A DNA stretch of 64,000 nt from an uncultured Tropicimonas sp. (GCA_947497945.1 CANMIP010000001.1:1-64000), one strand, 5' to 3'. Shown: positions 43,007 through 53,403, counted from the stretch's first letter. A program made the numbers and translations. The notes: generated by a model not told the origin, from the sequence alone.

Positions 43007-43009
43007 GGC

Positions 43010-44260
43010 TTACTCTCCGGGTGCAACGAAATAGGGCAACAGCATCAGCTGCACGCTCGCGAGCAGCATCGCGCGCGGCCAGGGAAGCGGCAGGGTCGCG
43101 GCAATCTCGCGGGTATCGGGTGGCAGGTATTGCGCCAGCAGCGGCGCGGGCGGATCCAGCCCTTCAAGCGCCTCCAGCATCGCCGCCACGGCGCCCTGCG
43201 CCTGCGGCCAGTAATAGCGGATGCGGTCGGAATAGCCGAAATGGCGCAGGCGGCGCTGCTGATCGGCGTCACCATGCAGGTGGCCCTGCCAATAGCCGGG
43301 ATCGGCCAGCATCAGCCGCTCCATTTCCTCGCTGATATGCGCAGCACCGGTCATCCAGCCATGGATATGCGACAGCCCGTACAACGCCTCGCGCCAGGCA
43401 AAGGTCAGCGCCGGGCCGACCTTCAGCAGCGCGAAATGCCGCCGGGCAAGATCGGGATAGACCTCGTCGCGTTGGTAATCGGTCGAATGGGCCTCGAAGC
43501 AGAGCAGGCCCTGGCCCTCGAGAACCGGCGAGAGGTCATCCGGGCGCGCGGTGTCGAAACGGTCGATATGGGCGGGGGCGAATTCGAGCCCCGGCTGCAG
43601 GACAAGGCCCCGGATGCGCGACCAGGCACCGTCCAGCCCGCGTTCGGCAAAGGCGGCGCGGTGGGTCTCCAGCGTGGCAAGCGCGCGGGCCGGCGGGGTC
43701 GAGACGATGCCATGCTCGTCGGAGCGCGCACCGCCCGGGGGCGGCACCTCCGTGCCGATGATATAACGCAGGGCTTCCGGCTCCGGCGCGGCCAGCTCGC
43801 AAATCTCGGCCAGTTCGGCGGCCCGCGCGGCCACGATCTCGTCGCCAAGCTGCGCCGGCTCGCCCGCACAGCCCTCCGAGCAATCAAGGTGGATCTTGGT
43901 GAAACCCGCCTCGACATAGGCGCGCATCATGTCCCGCGCCTTCGCCATGGCGTCCGCGGCGGGCTCCGCCTTCCAGGCCTGCGGTCCGAGATGGTCGCCG
44001 CCAAAGAGCACGCGGTCACGGGACACCCCGGCGCGGTCGCAAATGGCATGGACGAAGGCGGTGAAATCCGCCGCCTGCATGCCGGTATAGCCGCCGAACT
44101 GGTTGACCTGGTTTGACGTGGCTTCAACAAGAAGCGGCCGGTCGAGCGTCTCGGCGAGGCGCAGCGAGGCTTCCAGAACATCCTCATGTGCCGAACAGAC
44201 GGAAGGGAGCGCGGGGCCGCCGCTGCGATTGGCGGCGATAATGGCGTCAAGTTGGTTCAT
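43010..44260 (-). CDS. Tagatose-bisphosphate aldolase noncatalytic-type subunit (GatZ/AgaZ family)
   Basis: A 416-aa GatZ/KbaZ/AgaZ protein (phrases VLFGGDHLGPQAWK, TKIHLDCSEGC, YIIGTEVPPPGG). In enterobacteria it stabilises the catalytic GatY/KbaY class II aldolase. No GatY/KbaY or tagatose-6-phosphate kinase gene occurs in this window. The start at 44260 is chosen because the longer frame runs through the ROK gene. It supports a galactosamine (Aga-type) route. Confidence 0.9.
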   Translation of the reverse strand: MNQLDAIIAANRSGGPALPSVCSAHEDVLEASLRLAETLDRPLLVEATSNQVNQFGGYTGMQAADFTAFVHAICDRAGVSRDRVLFGGDHLGPQAWKAEPAADAMAKARDMMRAYVEAGFTKIHLDCSEGCAGEPAQLGDEIVAARAAELAEICELAAPEPEALRYIIGTEVPPPGGARSDEHGIVSTPPARALATLETHRAAFAERGLDGAWSRIRGLVLQPGLEFAPAHIDRFDTARPDDLSPVLEGQGLLCFEAHSTDYQRDEVYPDLARRHFALLKVGPALTFAWREALYGLSHIHGWMTGAAHISEEMERLMLADPGYWQGHLHGDADQQRRLRHFGYSDRIRYYWPQAQGAVAAMLEALEGLDPPAPLLAQYLPPDTREIAATLPLPWPRAMLLASVQLMLLPYFVAPGE

Positions 44261-44298
44261 GTCGGTCTGACCTTGTGTGAACGGGGCCTGAACTGGGG

Positions 44299-45210
44299 TC
44301 ATGCGCCCTTGGCGCTGTCTGTCTTCATCTTCGCGACCAGCGCGGCGCCGCGGGCGCCGGAGCTGTCGCCATGCAGGGCCGTGCGCAGCGCGGGCAGGCG
44401 GACAGAGCCAAGCCTGAGCCCGCCGAAGGCAGCCTGCAGCCGCTCCACCGCGCCGGGCATGTTCGACACGCCACCGCCGAGCACGATGCAGTCGGGGTCC
44501 AGCAGGAGCTGGATCGTGTCGAGGCAATCGGCGGTGAGGTCGGCCCAGATCGCCAGCACCTCCTGGGCGCGCGGATGGGTCTCGAGATCGCGCGCGGCGA
44601 GTTTCTCGCCGAGCTTCCACTCGGCCAGCCGGGCAAGCCCGGTTCCGGAGATGTAGTTCTCCATGCAGGCCACGCGTCCGCAGCCGCAATTCCAGAGCGG
44701 CAGCCCGTGACGTGCCAGTGCGCGGGCGGAAATCCCGACATGGCCGACCTCCACCGCGAGCCCCGCATGGCGATAGGCCAGCCGCGAGCCGAGGCAGAAA
44801 CCGCCACCCACGCCGGTGCCGAGCACCAATCCCATCACCGAGTGGAACTCTGCCCCGGCGCCGCCATGCGCCTCGGAAAAGGCAAAGGCCATGCAGTCAT
44901 TGACCACCGGGATCGCGCGGCCCATGTCCTGCGCCAGCGTGACCCCGACGGAATGGCCGGTGGCCGGGATGTTGGAGGCGAAATTCTCCTGCGTGACCGG
45001 GTCGATGATGCCGGGGATGGCGACGCCGACCGGCAGGCCCGGCGCGTGGCCCTCCAGCCAGCGGACCTGCTCCTCCAGCCCCGCCATCATGTCGGCAAAG
45101 CTGTTTTTCGGCGTCGGGATGCGGCGGGTTTCCACCGTCAGCACCGCGTCGCCCTCGAAGAGCCGCGCCTCGATCTTGGTGCCGCCGAGGTCGATCCCGC
45201 CGCAGAGCAT
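44299..45210 (-). CDS. ROK-family N-acetylhexosamine kinase
   Basis: A 303-aa ROK kinase. N-terminal phosphate loop GIDLGGTKIEARL, catalytic base region NDCMAFAFSE, and the zinc motif CGCGRVACMENYISG near 175. ROK kinases in GalNAc clusters of Shewanella (AgaK) and NagK in GlcNAc clusters do the same step, making the 6-phosphate. The presence of a kinase agrees with an ABC rather than a PTS import. Confidence 0.9.
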   Translation of the reverse strand: MLCGGIDLGGTKIEARLFEGDAVLTVETRRIPTPKNSFADMMAGLEEQVRWLEGHAPGLPVGVAIPGIIDPVTQENFASNIPATGHSVGVTLAQDMGRAIPVVNDCMAFAFSEAHGGAGAEFHSVMGLVLGTGVGGGFCLGSRLAYRHAGLAVEVGHVGISARALARHGLPLWNCGCGRVACMENYISGTGLARLAEWKLGEKLAARDLETHPRAQEVLAIWADLTADCLDTIQLLLDPDCIVLGGGVSNMPGAVERLQAAFGGLRLGSVRLPALRTALHGDSSGARGAALVAKMKTDSAKGA

Positions 45211-45213
45211 GCC

Positions 45214-46290
45214 TCAGCCCTCGTAGTCGTAGAATGTCACGCCGGAGACGACGCGGCTCAGGTTCTGGCCCTGGAACGGGTCATCGACATGCAGGCCAAG
45301 CTCGGCCGACCAACGCGCGCCGAGAACCTGGCTGAGGATCACGTAGAGCGGGGCGTCGGCGCGGGGATTGCCGGTGGCCGCAAGCGGGATGTCACCGCCC
45401 GGGCCAATCGTGGTCACGGCGGTCTTCGGGAACTGTGCCCGGATCTCCGCGGCGATATCGCTGTCATAGCGTGCGGTATGGGCGTCCGGGTTCAGCATGA
45501 CGAAGACATGGGTGTTCTCGTCGACCGCCGCCTTCGGTCCGTGACGGAAGCCGAGCGCGCTGTCCCAGAGCGTCATCGTCCGCCCGGCGGTCAGCTCGAG
45601 CACCTTCAGCCCGCTCTCCCGCGCCGCCCCGGTCAGGGCGCCGGAGCCAAGGAAAACGGCCCGCTCGGGGCGGGCGACCTGTGCCAGCGCCGGTTGCGCC
45701 AGCAAGGACTCGGCGGCATCGGCAAGCGCCGGAAGGGCGGTGGCGGCGTCGAAGGGCGAGAGGCAGGCGAGCGCCGAGAGCACCATCGTCGAGAAGCTCG
45801 ACGTCATCGCGAAGCCGGTATCATGGGTGGCTTCCGGCAGGGAGATGACGCGGGCCTCGCCCGGACCTGGCGCGGGGCGGGTGGCCAGCGCGCCGTCCGG
45901 GTTGCAGGTGATGTGCAGGCGGTCCCAGTCGGGACGGTGCCTGTCCAGCAGGTCGAGGGCGGCGACAGATTCGGAGCTGTCGCCGGAACGGCCGAACTGC
46001 ACCACGAGCCCGTGGCCGGGCCGGCCGAGCCAGTCCTGGGGGGCGGAAACGAGATCGGTCGTCGGCACCGGCCGCAGGCGGGCGTCCCCGGCGGCCAGGA
46101 CATTGCCGATATAGGCCGAGGTGCCCGCACCGCAGAGCCAGATCTCGGAGGGCGCGCGGGCGGCGATCCACTGGCGGATCTCGCGGGCCTCTTCGGCCAG
46201 CGGCCCGGCCCAGCCGCGCCAGATACCGGGCTGGGAGTGGATTTCCGACCAGGTTGCGCAATCGGTGAGCGGGTCAGGGAGGGTGTTCAT
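45214..46290 (-). CDS. AgaS-type SIS-domain sugar-phosphate deaminase/isomerase
   Basis: A 358-aa protein with two SIS domains (LCGAGTSAYIGN, FGRSGDSSESVAALDLL; then FLGSGALTGAARES and SALGFRHGPKAAVD). The RHGPK phrase and the AgaZ neighbour suit AgaS, which converts GalN-6-P to tagatose-6-P and ammonia. A second SIS protein of the NagB-II/GlmS type lies at 53404. Function by family; no experiment. Confidence 0.87.
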   Translation of the reverse strand: MNTLPDPLTDCATWSEIHSQPGIWRGWAGPLAEEAREIRQWIAARAPSEIWLCGAGTSAYIGNVLAAGDARLRPVPTTDLVSAPQDWLGRPGHGLVVQFGRSGDSSESVAALDLLDRHRPDWDRLHITCNPDGALATRPAPGPGEARVISLPEATHDTGFAMTSSFSTMVLSALACLSPFDAATALPALADAAESLLAQPALAQVARPERAVFLGSGALTGAARESGLKVLELTAGRTMTLWDSALGFRHGPKAAVDENTHVFVMLNPDAHTARYDSDIAAEIRAQFPKTAVTTIGPGGDIPLAATGNPRADAPLYVILSQVLGARWSAELGLHVDDPFQGQNLSRVVSGVTFYDYEG

Positions 46291-46294
46291 GAGC

Positions 46295-47164
46295 TTACCT
46301 CGGGTCGGATGGCCGGATTTCCGGCGAAACGGTCTCTACCTGGACCCCGCGTTCGCGAATGGCCGACAAGATGGTAGACGTGGGGGGCAGGTCGGTCACG
46401 AGGATGTCGATATCCTCCAGGCCGCAGATCCTGTGCAGCGCCGACTTGCGGAATTTCGTGTGGTCTGCCAACACGATGACCCGGGCGGCAGCGGCGACCA
46501 TCGTGCGGGTGCCGTGGGCCTCGTCCTCGCGGAAGGTGGAAAAGCCAAGCTCCGGCTCGACCGTTCCCACGCCCATGATGAACGTGTCGAAGCGCATGTC
46601 GGAGAGCGTGTTTTCCACCTGCCGGCCGGTCAGCGAGAGCGCGCGCGGGCGGATGCGCCCGCCGGTCAGCAGCACGTCATGTTCGCCGCGCGCCAGGGCG
46701 TTCTGCGCAACGACGAGGCCGTTGGTCATGATCGTGCGCTTCGGCGTTTCGGGCAGCGCCGAGGCGAAGAACTCGGCCGTGGAGCCATTGTCGATCAGCA
46801 GCGTGTCATCGGAGCCCAGGAGCGTGACCGCATGTTCGGCGATGCGGCGCTTTGCGGCGAGATTGGCGCGGCGGCGATCCATCGCGAGCGGCTCGACGAA
46901 GCCGCGCCCGCGCGGCTGATGCGCCAGCGACAGCGCGAGGTCGATGCGGAAATCCGACAGGCCGGAATAGCCAAACTGGCGGCAGAAGCGAATCAGCGTC
47001 GGCTCGGACGTGCCCAGCTCGGCACAGATCTCGCGACTGGTGTTGCGGATGAATTGCTCTGTTTTCGCAAGGCACATCTCCCCGATCGCGCGCATTTTCG
47101 GCGTCATCTCCGGCAGCGTGGCGCGGATGACCGTCATCAGGTCTTGATCGGGAATTTGCGTCAT
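46295..47164 (-). CDS. Hybrid regulator: RpiR-type HTH with DeoR sensor domain
   Basis: A 289-aa repressor. The first 85 residues match the RpiR HTH_6 fold (phrases IRNTSREICAELGTSEPTLI and RFCRQFGYSGLSDFR). From about residue 95 the protein is a DeoR C-terminal sensor (DNGSTAEFFASAL, MTNGLVVAQ, TGGRIRPRALSLTG, ADHTKF) instead of the SIS domain normal for RpiR. I start at ATG 47164, with 47137 or the TTG at 47203 as alternatives. It is first in the minus arm and lies next to two operator-like dyads. Confidence 0.85.
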   Translation of the reverse strand: MTQIPDQDLMTVIRATLPEMTPKMRAIGEMCLAKTEQFIRNTSREICAELGTSEPTLIRFCRQFGYSGLSDFRIDLALSLAHQPRGRGFVEPLAMDRRRANLAAKRRIAEHAVTLLGSDDTLLIDNGSTAEFFASALPETPKRTIMTNGLVVAQNALARGEHDVLLTGGRIRPRALSLTGRQVENTLSDMRFDTFIMGVGTVEPELGFSTFREDEAHGTRTMVAAAARVIVLADHTKFRKSALHRICGLEDIDILVTDLPPTSTILSAIRERGVQVETVSPEIRPSDPR

Positions 47165-47190
47165 GAACCAAACATCGGGAACGCAGAATG

Positions 47191-47235
47191 TTTTGTCAAA
47201 CAAAAATATAGGCCGCCCAATTTGTGTTCAACAAA
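47191..47235. promoter_or_regulatory. Two operator-like dyads between divergent amino-sugar operons
   Basis: TTTTGT-CAA-ACAAAA at 47191-47205 and TTTGT-GTTCA-ACAAA at 47221-47235, two related inverted repeats with centres 30 bp apart in the shared promoter region. They are candidate sites for the adjacent hybrid regulator, which could control both arms at once. Confidence 0.5.
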
Positions 47236-47332
47236 AAAATTCTTGCCAGATTGCGCGATTCGTGGTGACCATTAGGGAAATAGGTTGGTTTGCCTGAACC
47301 AGCCCGTCGGGCCTCTTGCGCAGGAAGGATGC

Positions 47333-48067
47333 ATGGTTCACTCGCGGTCATTGCCACTGGAGATCTGCGTGGATAGCGCCGAGGGGCTGGCTGTTGCCGG
47401 ATCTGCCGGGGCCGACCGGGTCGAGCTTTGCGCGGCGCTTCCGCTGGGCGGCCTGACACCGGGACCGGGGCTGATCGCGGCGGCAAGGGCCGCGCAGGTC
47501 CCCTGCCACGCAATGATCCGCCCCCGGCCTGGCGATTTCCTGTTCGAGGGCGCGGACCTGCGCGCCTGCCTTGACGACATCGCGGCGATCCGCGCAGCCG
47601 GGCTGGCCGGTGTGGTGATCGGCGCAGCGGGAGCCGACGGCCAGCTGAACCTGCCGGCACTCGAAAAGCTGATCGCCGCCGCGGGCCCGATGCAGGTGAC
47701 GCTGCACCGGGTGTTCGACCTGACGCCCGACCCGTTCGAAGCGCTGGAACAGGCGGTTGGGCTCGGCATCGCCCGGATCCTGACCAGCGGACAGGCCCCG
47801 ACGGCCCCCGATGGGCTGGCCCTGCTGAGCGACCTGGCGCGCCACGCGGCGGGTCGGATCGAGATCATGGCCGGCGGCGGCGTGCAGGCGGGCAACGCGC
47901 AGGCCCTGCTCGAAACCGGGGTAGACGCGCTGCATGCGTCCTGCTCGGCGCCTGCCCCGCTGCGGCAACCGGCGGAACGGATCGGCATCACGCCGTGCCG
48001 ACAAACAGACAAGGACAGCATCCTCGCCCTGCGGGCAGCGATGCGAACAAGCGAGGAAGTGGCATGA
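47333..48067 (+). CDS. cutC: CutC-family protein
   Basis: A 244-aa TIM-barrel protein (phrases GADRVELCAALPLGGLTPG, CHAMIRPRPGDF, LHRVFD). The name comes from an old copper-tolerance link that has not held up well. CutC genes often sit in glycan clusters, so a sugar role is suspected. It heads the plus arm; start at the ATG with AGGAAGG. It overlaps the next gene by four bases. Confidence 0.88.
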   Translation: MVHSRSLPLEICVDSAEGLAVAGSAGADRVELCAALPLGGLTPGPGLIAAARAAQVPCHAMIRPRPGDFLFEGADLRACLDDIAAIRAAGLAGVVIGAAGADGQLNLPALEKLIAAAGPMQVTLHRVFDLTPDPFEALEQAVGLGIARILTSGQAPTAPDGLALLSDLARHAAGRIEIMAGGGVQAGNAQALLETGVDALHASCSAPAPLRQPAERIGITPCRQTDKDSILALRAAMRTSEEVA

Positions 48068-49221
48068 AGATCGGCGTAATCGGGCTTGGGCTGCGGCTTT
48101 CCAAGCTGGCGGCGGATTTCAAGGAGGCGGCGCCCGAGATCCGCTTCACGGCCGTGGCCGATCCAATGGACACGCGGATGGAGGCGCTGGAAGCCCTGGG
48201 CGACAGCCCGGTTCGCTATGACAGCGCCGCCGAGATGCTGGCCGCCGACAGCTACGACATGCTGATGATCGGCTCGGTCAACTCGATGCATCTGGAGCAT
48301 CTTCGGCTGGCGCTGGAATCGGACGCGCCCTTCATCTTTGCCGAGAAGCCTGTGGTGATCTCGGTCGAGGAGACGATCGAGCTGGGCCGCCTGATCGCCA
48401 AACATGACGGCATGAAGCGGCTGATGATCGGGCTTGTCCTGCGCTATTCGCCGCTCTACCGGGCGCTGCGCAAGGCGCAGGAGGACGGGCAGATCGGCGA
48501 GGTCATGTCCATCGAGGCCAGCGAGCATATCGGGCCCTATCACGGCTCCTTCTTCATGCGGGACTGGCGCCGCAACTGCGCCGAGGCCGGCTCTTTCATG
48601 CTGGAAAAGTGCTGCCACGATATCGACCTCTACCAGGGCACCGTGGGCGCGCGGCCGGCCCGGGTGGCCAGCTTCGGCGGGCGCAAGAAATTCGTTCCCA
48701 GCCAGCGGCCCGCGACACCGCCCGCCTATCTCGCAGAGATGGCGCCGCGTTGGGGCGGGATCGACGATCCCTGGTCCGGCGAGGGCGACATCATCGACTA
48801 CCAGACCGCGCTGGTGGAATACGAGAACGGCGCCACGATGGCGTTTCACACCAATCTCAACGTGCCGGACGAGTTCCGCCGGTTCTGTGTCATCGGCGTC
48901 GACGGCATGGCCGAGGGCGATTTCATCCGCAACACGTTCCGGGTGACAGATTCCAACAGCGAGACGGTGATCCATGAGACCGACAGCATCGGCACCGGCG
49001 ACCAGAAGGGGCATTACGGCTCCGACATCGCCATGTGCCGGGACGTGATGGCCTATGTGAAGGGCGCGCTTGCCGGGCTGCCGCTGAGCGTGAAGGATGC
49101 GCTGGAAGCCGGCGTCACGGCGCTGGCCATGGACGAGGCGCGCGCGCACCGCCGCGTGGTCGATCTCGCGCCGGTCTGGGAGCGTTTCGACGCAGCCCTG
49201 GCCGGAAAGACGGCAGGGTAA
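48064..49221 (+). CDS. Gfo/Idh/MocA-family sugar oxidoreductase
   Basis: A 385-aa NAD(P)-dependent enzyme. Rossmann fold starts IGVIGLGLRLS (4-14), then the EKPV motif near 98 and the catalytic-type H in CCHDIDLYQG. Possible substrates are oxidised or modified amino sugars. It is coupled to cutC (ATGA) and ends 3 nt before the permease. Confidence 0.87.
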   Translation: MKIGVIGLGLRLSKLAADFKEAAPEIRFTAVADPMDTRMEALEALGDSPVRYDSAAEMLAADSYDMLMIGSVNSMHLEHLRLALESDAPFIFAEKPVVISVEETIELGRLIAKHDGMKRLMIGLVLRYSPLYRALRKAQEDGQIGEVMSIEASEHIGPYHGSFFMRDWRRNCAEAGSFMLEKCCHDIDLYQGTVGARPARVASFGGRKKFVPSQRPATPPAYLAEMAPRWGGIDDPWSGEGDIIDYQTALVEYENGATMAFHTNLNVPDEFRRFCVIGVDGMAEGDFIRNTFRVTDSNSETVIHETDSIGTGDQKGHYGSDIAMCRDVMAYVKGALAGLPLSVKDALEAGVTALAMDEARAHRRVVDLAPVWERFDAALAGKTAG

Positions 49222-49224
49222 GCA

Positions 49225-50106
49225 ATGAAGAAGAAGGTCGATCTCTTCCCCTATCTGCTGCTGGTCCCGGCGCTGCTGCTGGTGATTACCATCGTCGCCT
49301 GGCCTCTCATCGAGACCTTCCGGCTCTCCTTCACCAACACCTCGATGCGCCCGACCTGGGAATATGTCGGCTTCGAGAACTATGTCGAGATCTTCGAGGA
49401 TGATTTCAACGAGATCATCCTGCGGACCTTCCTCTGGATGACGATCTCAGTGGTTCTGAAGATCGTGCTCGGCACGATCGGCGCACTGCTCCTGAGTGCC
49501 GCCCTGCCGGGGCGCGGGTTGTTCCGGGTGCTGGTCATGCCGCCCTGGGTCGTGCCGATCGCCATTGGCGTCTTCATGTGGTCCTGGATGTATAACGGAC
49601 AGTTCGGGATGATCTCGGGCATCGCACAGCGGATCGGGCTGATCGATGGCCCCTTCGAATTCCTCGCCTACAAGACCTCGTCCTTCCTCTCCACCATCGT
49701 CACCGATGTCTGGGTCGGGGTGCCGCTGGTCTCGCTCTACCTGCTGGCGGCGATGCAATCGATCCCCAGGGAGTTGCATGAGGCGGCCTGGACCGACGGC
49801 GCCTCGCGCTTCTACCGCCTGCGCCGGATCACCCTGCCGTTGATCGCGCCCTCGATCTTTACTATGGCGCTCCTGTCCGCGATCTGGACCTTCAACTCCT
49901 TCGACATCATCTGGATCCTGACCGAAGGCGGGCCGCGCGGCGCGACCACCACGATGATCATCGACACCTACAAGACCGCCATCTCCCGTTTCCGCTTCGG
50001 CGAAGGCTCGGCGCGGGCGGTGATGATCCTGCTCTGCCTGACGGCCTTCTCGGTGGTCTACATGATGTTGCTGATGCGCACGGCGCGCAAAGGGGAGTCG
50101 CGCTGA
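49225..50106 (+). CDS. Sugar ABC transporter permease (MalF-like)
   Basis: A 293-aa protein with six membrane helices and the EAA loop (HEAAWTDGASRFYRLRRITLP near 190). It forms the membrane pore with the next gene. Their stop and start overlap by one base. Confidence 0.93.
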   Translation: MKKKVDLFPYLLLVPALLLVITIVAWPLIETFRLSFTNTSMRPTWEYVGFENYVEIFEDDFNEIILRTFLWMTISVVLKIVLGTIGALLLSAALPGRGLFRVLVMPPWVVPIAIGVFMWSWMYNGQFGMISGIAQRIGLIDGPFEFLAYKTSSFLSTIVTDVWVGVPLVSLYLLAAMQSIPRELHEAAWTDGASRFYRLRRITLPLIAPSIFTMALLSAIWTFNSFDIIWILTEGGPRGATTTMIIDTYKTAISRFRFGEGSARAVMILLCLTAFSVVYMMLLMRTARKGESR

Positions 50107-50948
50107 TGCTCTACAAGTACAAATGGTATGAAAAGCTTGGCATGTATGCGGCAATGCTGGTCTTCCTGACCTTCGTCCTCGCACCGTTCCTTGAAGCCTT
50201 CCTCGTCTCGATGCGCCCGCTGGACGCCGTGTTCCGTGCGCCGCACCGCTTCTTGACCGAGGACATGTCCTTCCGCGCCTACATCACCATGTGGGAGAGC
50301 GTGCCGAACCTGCCGCGCTACATCTTCAACTCTTTCTTCATCTCCTGCGCGGTCACGCTGCTCGCGCTGACCTGCATCATCCCCGCCGCCTATTCGGTTT
50401 CGCGTTTCGAATACCGCTTCCGGGACGGCATCCTGACGGGCTTTCTCGCGATCAACATGGTCGGCGCCGCCGTCCTGATCATCCCGCTCTACAAGCTGAT
50501 GCTGACCATCGGGCTGTTGAACACCTACTGGGCGATGATCGTCCCAGGCGCTGCCTTCACCGTGCCGACCGGCATCTTCCTCATGCGCAGCTACTTCCTG
50601 CGTATCCCCAAGGAGCTTGAGGAAGCGGCCTATGTGGATGGCGCGGGGCGGCTCTACACGCTCTGGCGGGTGATCCTGCCGGTGGCGCTGCCGGGAATCA
50701 TCGTGGTCTCGATCACCGTCTTCATCTCGGCCTATGCGCAGCAATTCCTCTTCGCGCTCACCTTCAACTCCATCGACGACTACAACCCGCTGCCTATGGG
50801 CCTGTTCCAGTTCTTCGGTCGCGAGCGTGTCGTTTACAACGAGCTGATGGCGGCGAGCCTGGTCGGCATCCTGCCGGTGCTCTTCGTCTACATCTTTCTC
50901 CAGAAATACATCGTCGCCGGGCTGACCGCCGGGGCGGTGAAGGAATAG
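50106..50948 (+). CDS. Sugar ABC transporter permease (MalG-like)
   Basis: A 280-aa protein with six helices and the EAA loop EEAAYVDGAGRLYTLWRVILP (near 180). It is the second subunit of the pore. The ABC binding-protein gene follows 26 nt later. Confidence 0.93.
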   Translation: MLYKYKWYEKLGMYAAMLVFLTFVLAPFLEAFLVSMRPLDAVFRAPHRFLTEDMSFRAYITMWESVPNLPRYIFNSFFISCAVTLLALTCIIPAAYSVSRFEYRFRDGILTGFLAINMVGAAVLIIPLYKLMLTIGLLNTYWAMIVPGAAFTVPTGIFLMRSYFLRIPKELEEAAYVDGAGRLYTLWRVILPVALPGIIVVSITVFISAYAQQFLFALTFNSIDDYNPLPMGLFQFFGRERVVYNELMAASLVGILPVLFVYIFLQKYIVAGLTAGAVKE

Positions 50949-50974
50949 TGGTCAACCTCAGGGAGTATTCAGCC

Positions 50975-52186
50975 ATGAAACTCAAGTCACTTCTCTTTGC
51001 CGGTACGGCAATCGTTTTGGGAGCGCAGATGGCCAGCGCCCAGACCGAAATCAAGTTCATCAACTGCGGCGCGACCGACGGTGTCGTCCCCGAGGCGCAG
51101 AACGTCGACGTCGCCGCCTGGGAAGCAGAGAACCCCGATTACAAGGTGATGCAGGAATACATCCCCTGGGGCCAGTGCCAGGAAAAGGCGATCACGCTGG
51201 CCGCAGCCGGTGACCCGGTGGGCCTCGCCTATCTCGGCAGCCGTACCCTGCCCCAACTCGCCGATGCCGGCCTGATCGTGCCCGTCGAGATGACCGATGA
51301 GGAGAAGGCGAGCTACCAGCCCTCCGTTCTCGCCACCGTGCAGTTCAACGGCGGCATCTGGGGCCTGCCGCGGGCCTTCTCGACCAAGGGCATCTTCTAC
51401 AACAAGGCGCTCTTCGAAGAGGCCGGGCTCGACATGCCGAACGGCCCGCAGACCTTCGCCGAGATGGTCGAAGCCTCCAAGGCGATCTCCGAAAACACGG
51501 ACGCCAAGGGCTTCGGCATGCCGGCCGCGTCCTTCGACAACACGATGCACGCCTTCCTCAACTTCATCTACTCGAACGGCGCCGAAGTCGTGAACAGCGA
51601 CGGCGAGGTTGTCTTCAACAGCCCCGAGACCGTCGAGGTGTTCCAGTTCTACAAGGACCTGGTTCCCTATTCGCAGGAAGGCCCGGTCGCCTATGACCGC
51701 GGCAAGGTCGAGCCGCTCTTCTCCGAGGGCAAGGTGGCGATGATGGTGCAGAGCTTCGGCTACCGCTCGCGCACCGGCGATGTCGATTACGGCATCACCT
51801 GGATCCCGGCCGGCCCCTCCGGCGAGCACTCCACACTGCTGATCACCGACAGCCTCGCCGTCTTCAAGGGCTCGGGCGTCGAAGAAGCCGCGATGTCGCT
51901 GGCCAAATTCCTCAACGAGACCGATCGCCAGGCGAAGTTCGACGACATCGCCGGCTGGACCCCGGTGCGCGACACAGACATCAGCCGCGCCCTGGTCGAG
52001 AAGGATCCGAACTGGAAGTTCTTCCTCGAGTCCATCTCCGCGGGTGGGCCGGAGCCGCAGGTCATCGACTATAACGCCCTGCAGGACGTCATGAACGAAG
52101 CCATCCAGGGTGTCGTTCTCGGCGAGATCTCGCCCGAGGAAGCCGCCGAAGACGTGGCCAAGGAACTCGAAGACCTGATGGAGTAA
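50975..52186 (+). CDS. Sugar ABC transporter substrate-binding protein
   Basis: A 403-aa periplasmic binding protein. Signal peptide (about 1-24, ASA). Typical phrases: GIWGLPRAFSTKGIFYNKALFEEAGLD and KVAMMVQSFGYRS. The likely ligand is an N-acetylhexosamine oligosaccharide, given the neighbours. A terminator-like hairpin follows, which usually makes this the most abundant protein of the operon. Confidence 0.92.
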   Translation: MKLKSLLFAGTAIVLGAQMASAQTEIKFINCGATDGVVPEAQNVDVAAWEAENPDYKVMQEYIPWGQCQEKAITLAAAGDPVGLAYLGSRTLPQLADAGLIVPVEMTDEEKASYQPSVLATVQFNGGIWGLPRAFSTKGIFYNKALFEEAGLDMPNGPQTFAEMVEASKAISENTDAKGFGMPAASFDNTMHAFLNFIYSNGAEVVNSDGEVVFNSPETVEVFQFYKDLVPYSQEGPVAYDRGKVEPLFSEGKVAMMVQSFGYRSRTGDVDYGITWIPAGPSGEHSTLLITDSLAVFKGSGVEEAAMSLAKFLNETDRQAKFDDIAGWTPVRDTDISRALVEKDPNWKFFLESISAGGPEPQVIDYNALQDVMNEAIQGVVLGEISPEEAAEDVAKELEDLME

Positions 52187-52199
52187 TCCTCCGTCTTTC

Positions 52200-52227
52200 G
52201 GGGCGGCGCGATCCGCGCGCCGTCCCC
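52200..52227 (+). terminator. Hairpin after substrate-binding protein gene
   Basis: GGGGCGGCGCG (52200-52210) pairs with CGCGCCGTCCCC (one bulged T) around a 5-nt loop, followed by TTTCGCCTTT. It sits 14 nt past the stop. It probably works as a partial terminator that lowers ATPase-gene expression relative to the binding protein. Confidence 0.6.
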
Positions 52228-52248
52228 TTTCGCCTTTCAGGAGCGGAT

Positions 52249-53361
<1,113 letters not shown>

Positions 53362-53403
53362 CGCGACGATTCACTTCACGACCGGCCCCGAGGGAGCTGT
53401 CCA

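Noticed and set aside
41843-44116. A 757-codon plus-strand frame opposite nagA and the GatZ-like gene
   Set aside because: Antisense shadow; both opposite genes are clear.
44261-44689. N-terminal extension of the GatZ-like protein
   Set aside because: It reads through the ROK kinase gene; the family start is at MNQLDAI.
47333-48067. Calling CutC a copper-resistance gene
   Set aside because: No copper genes nearby and its position in the sugar operon points elsewhere.
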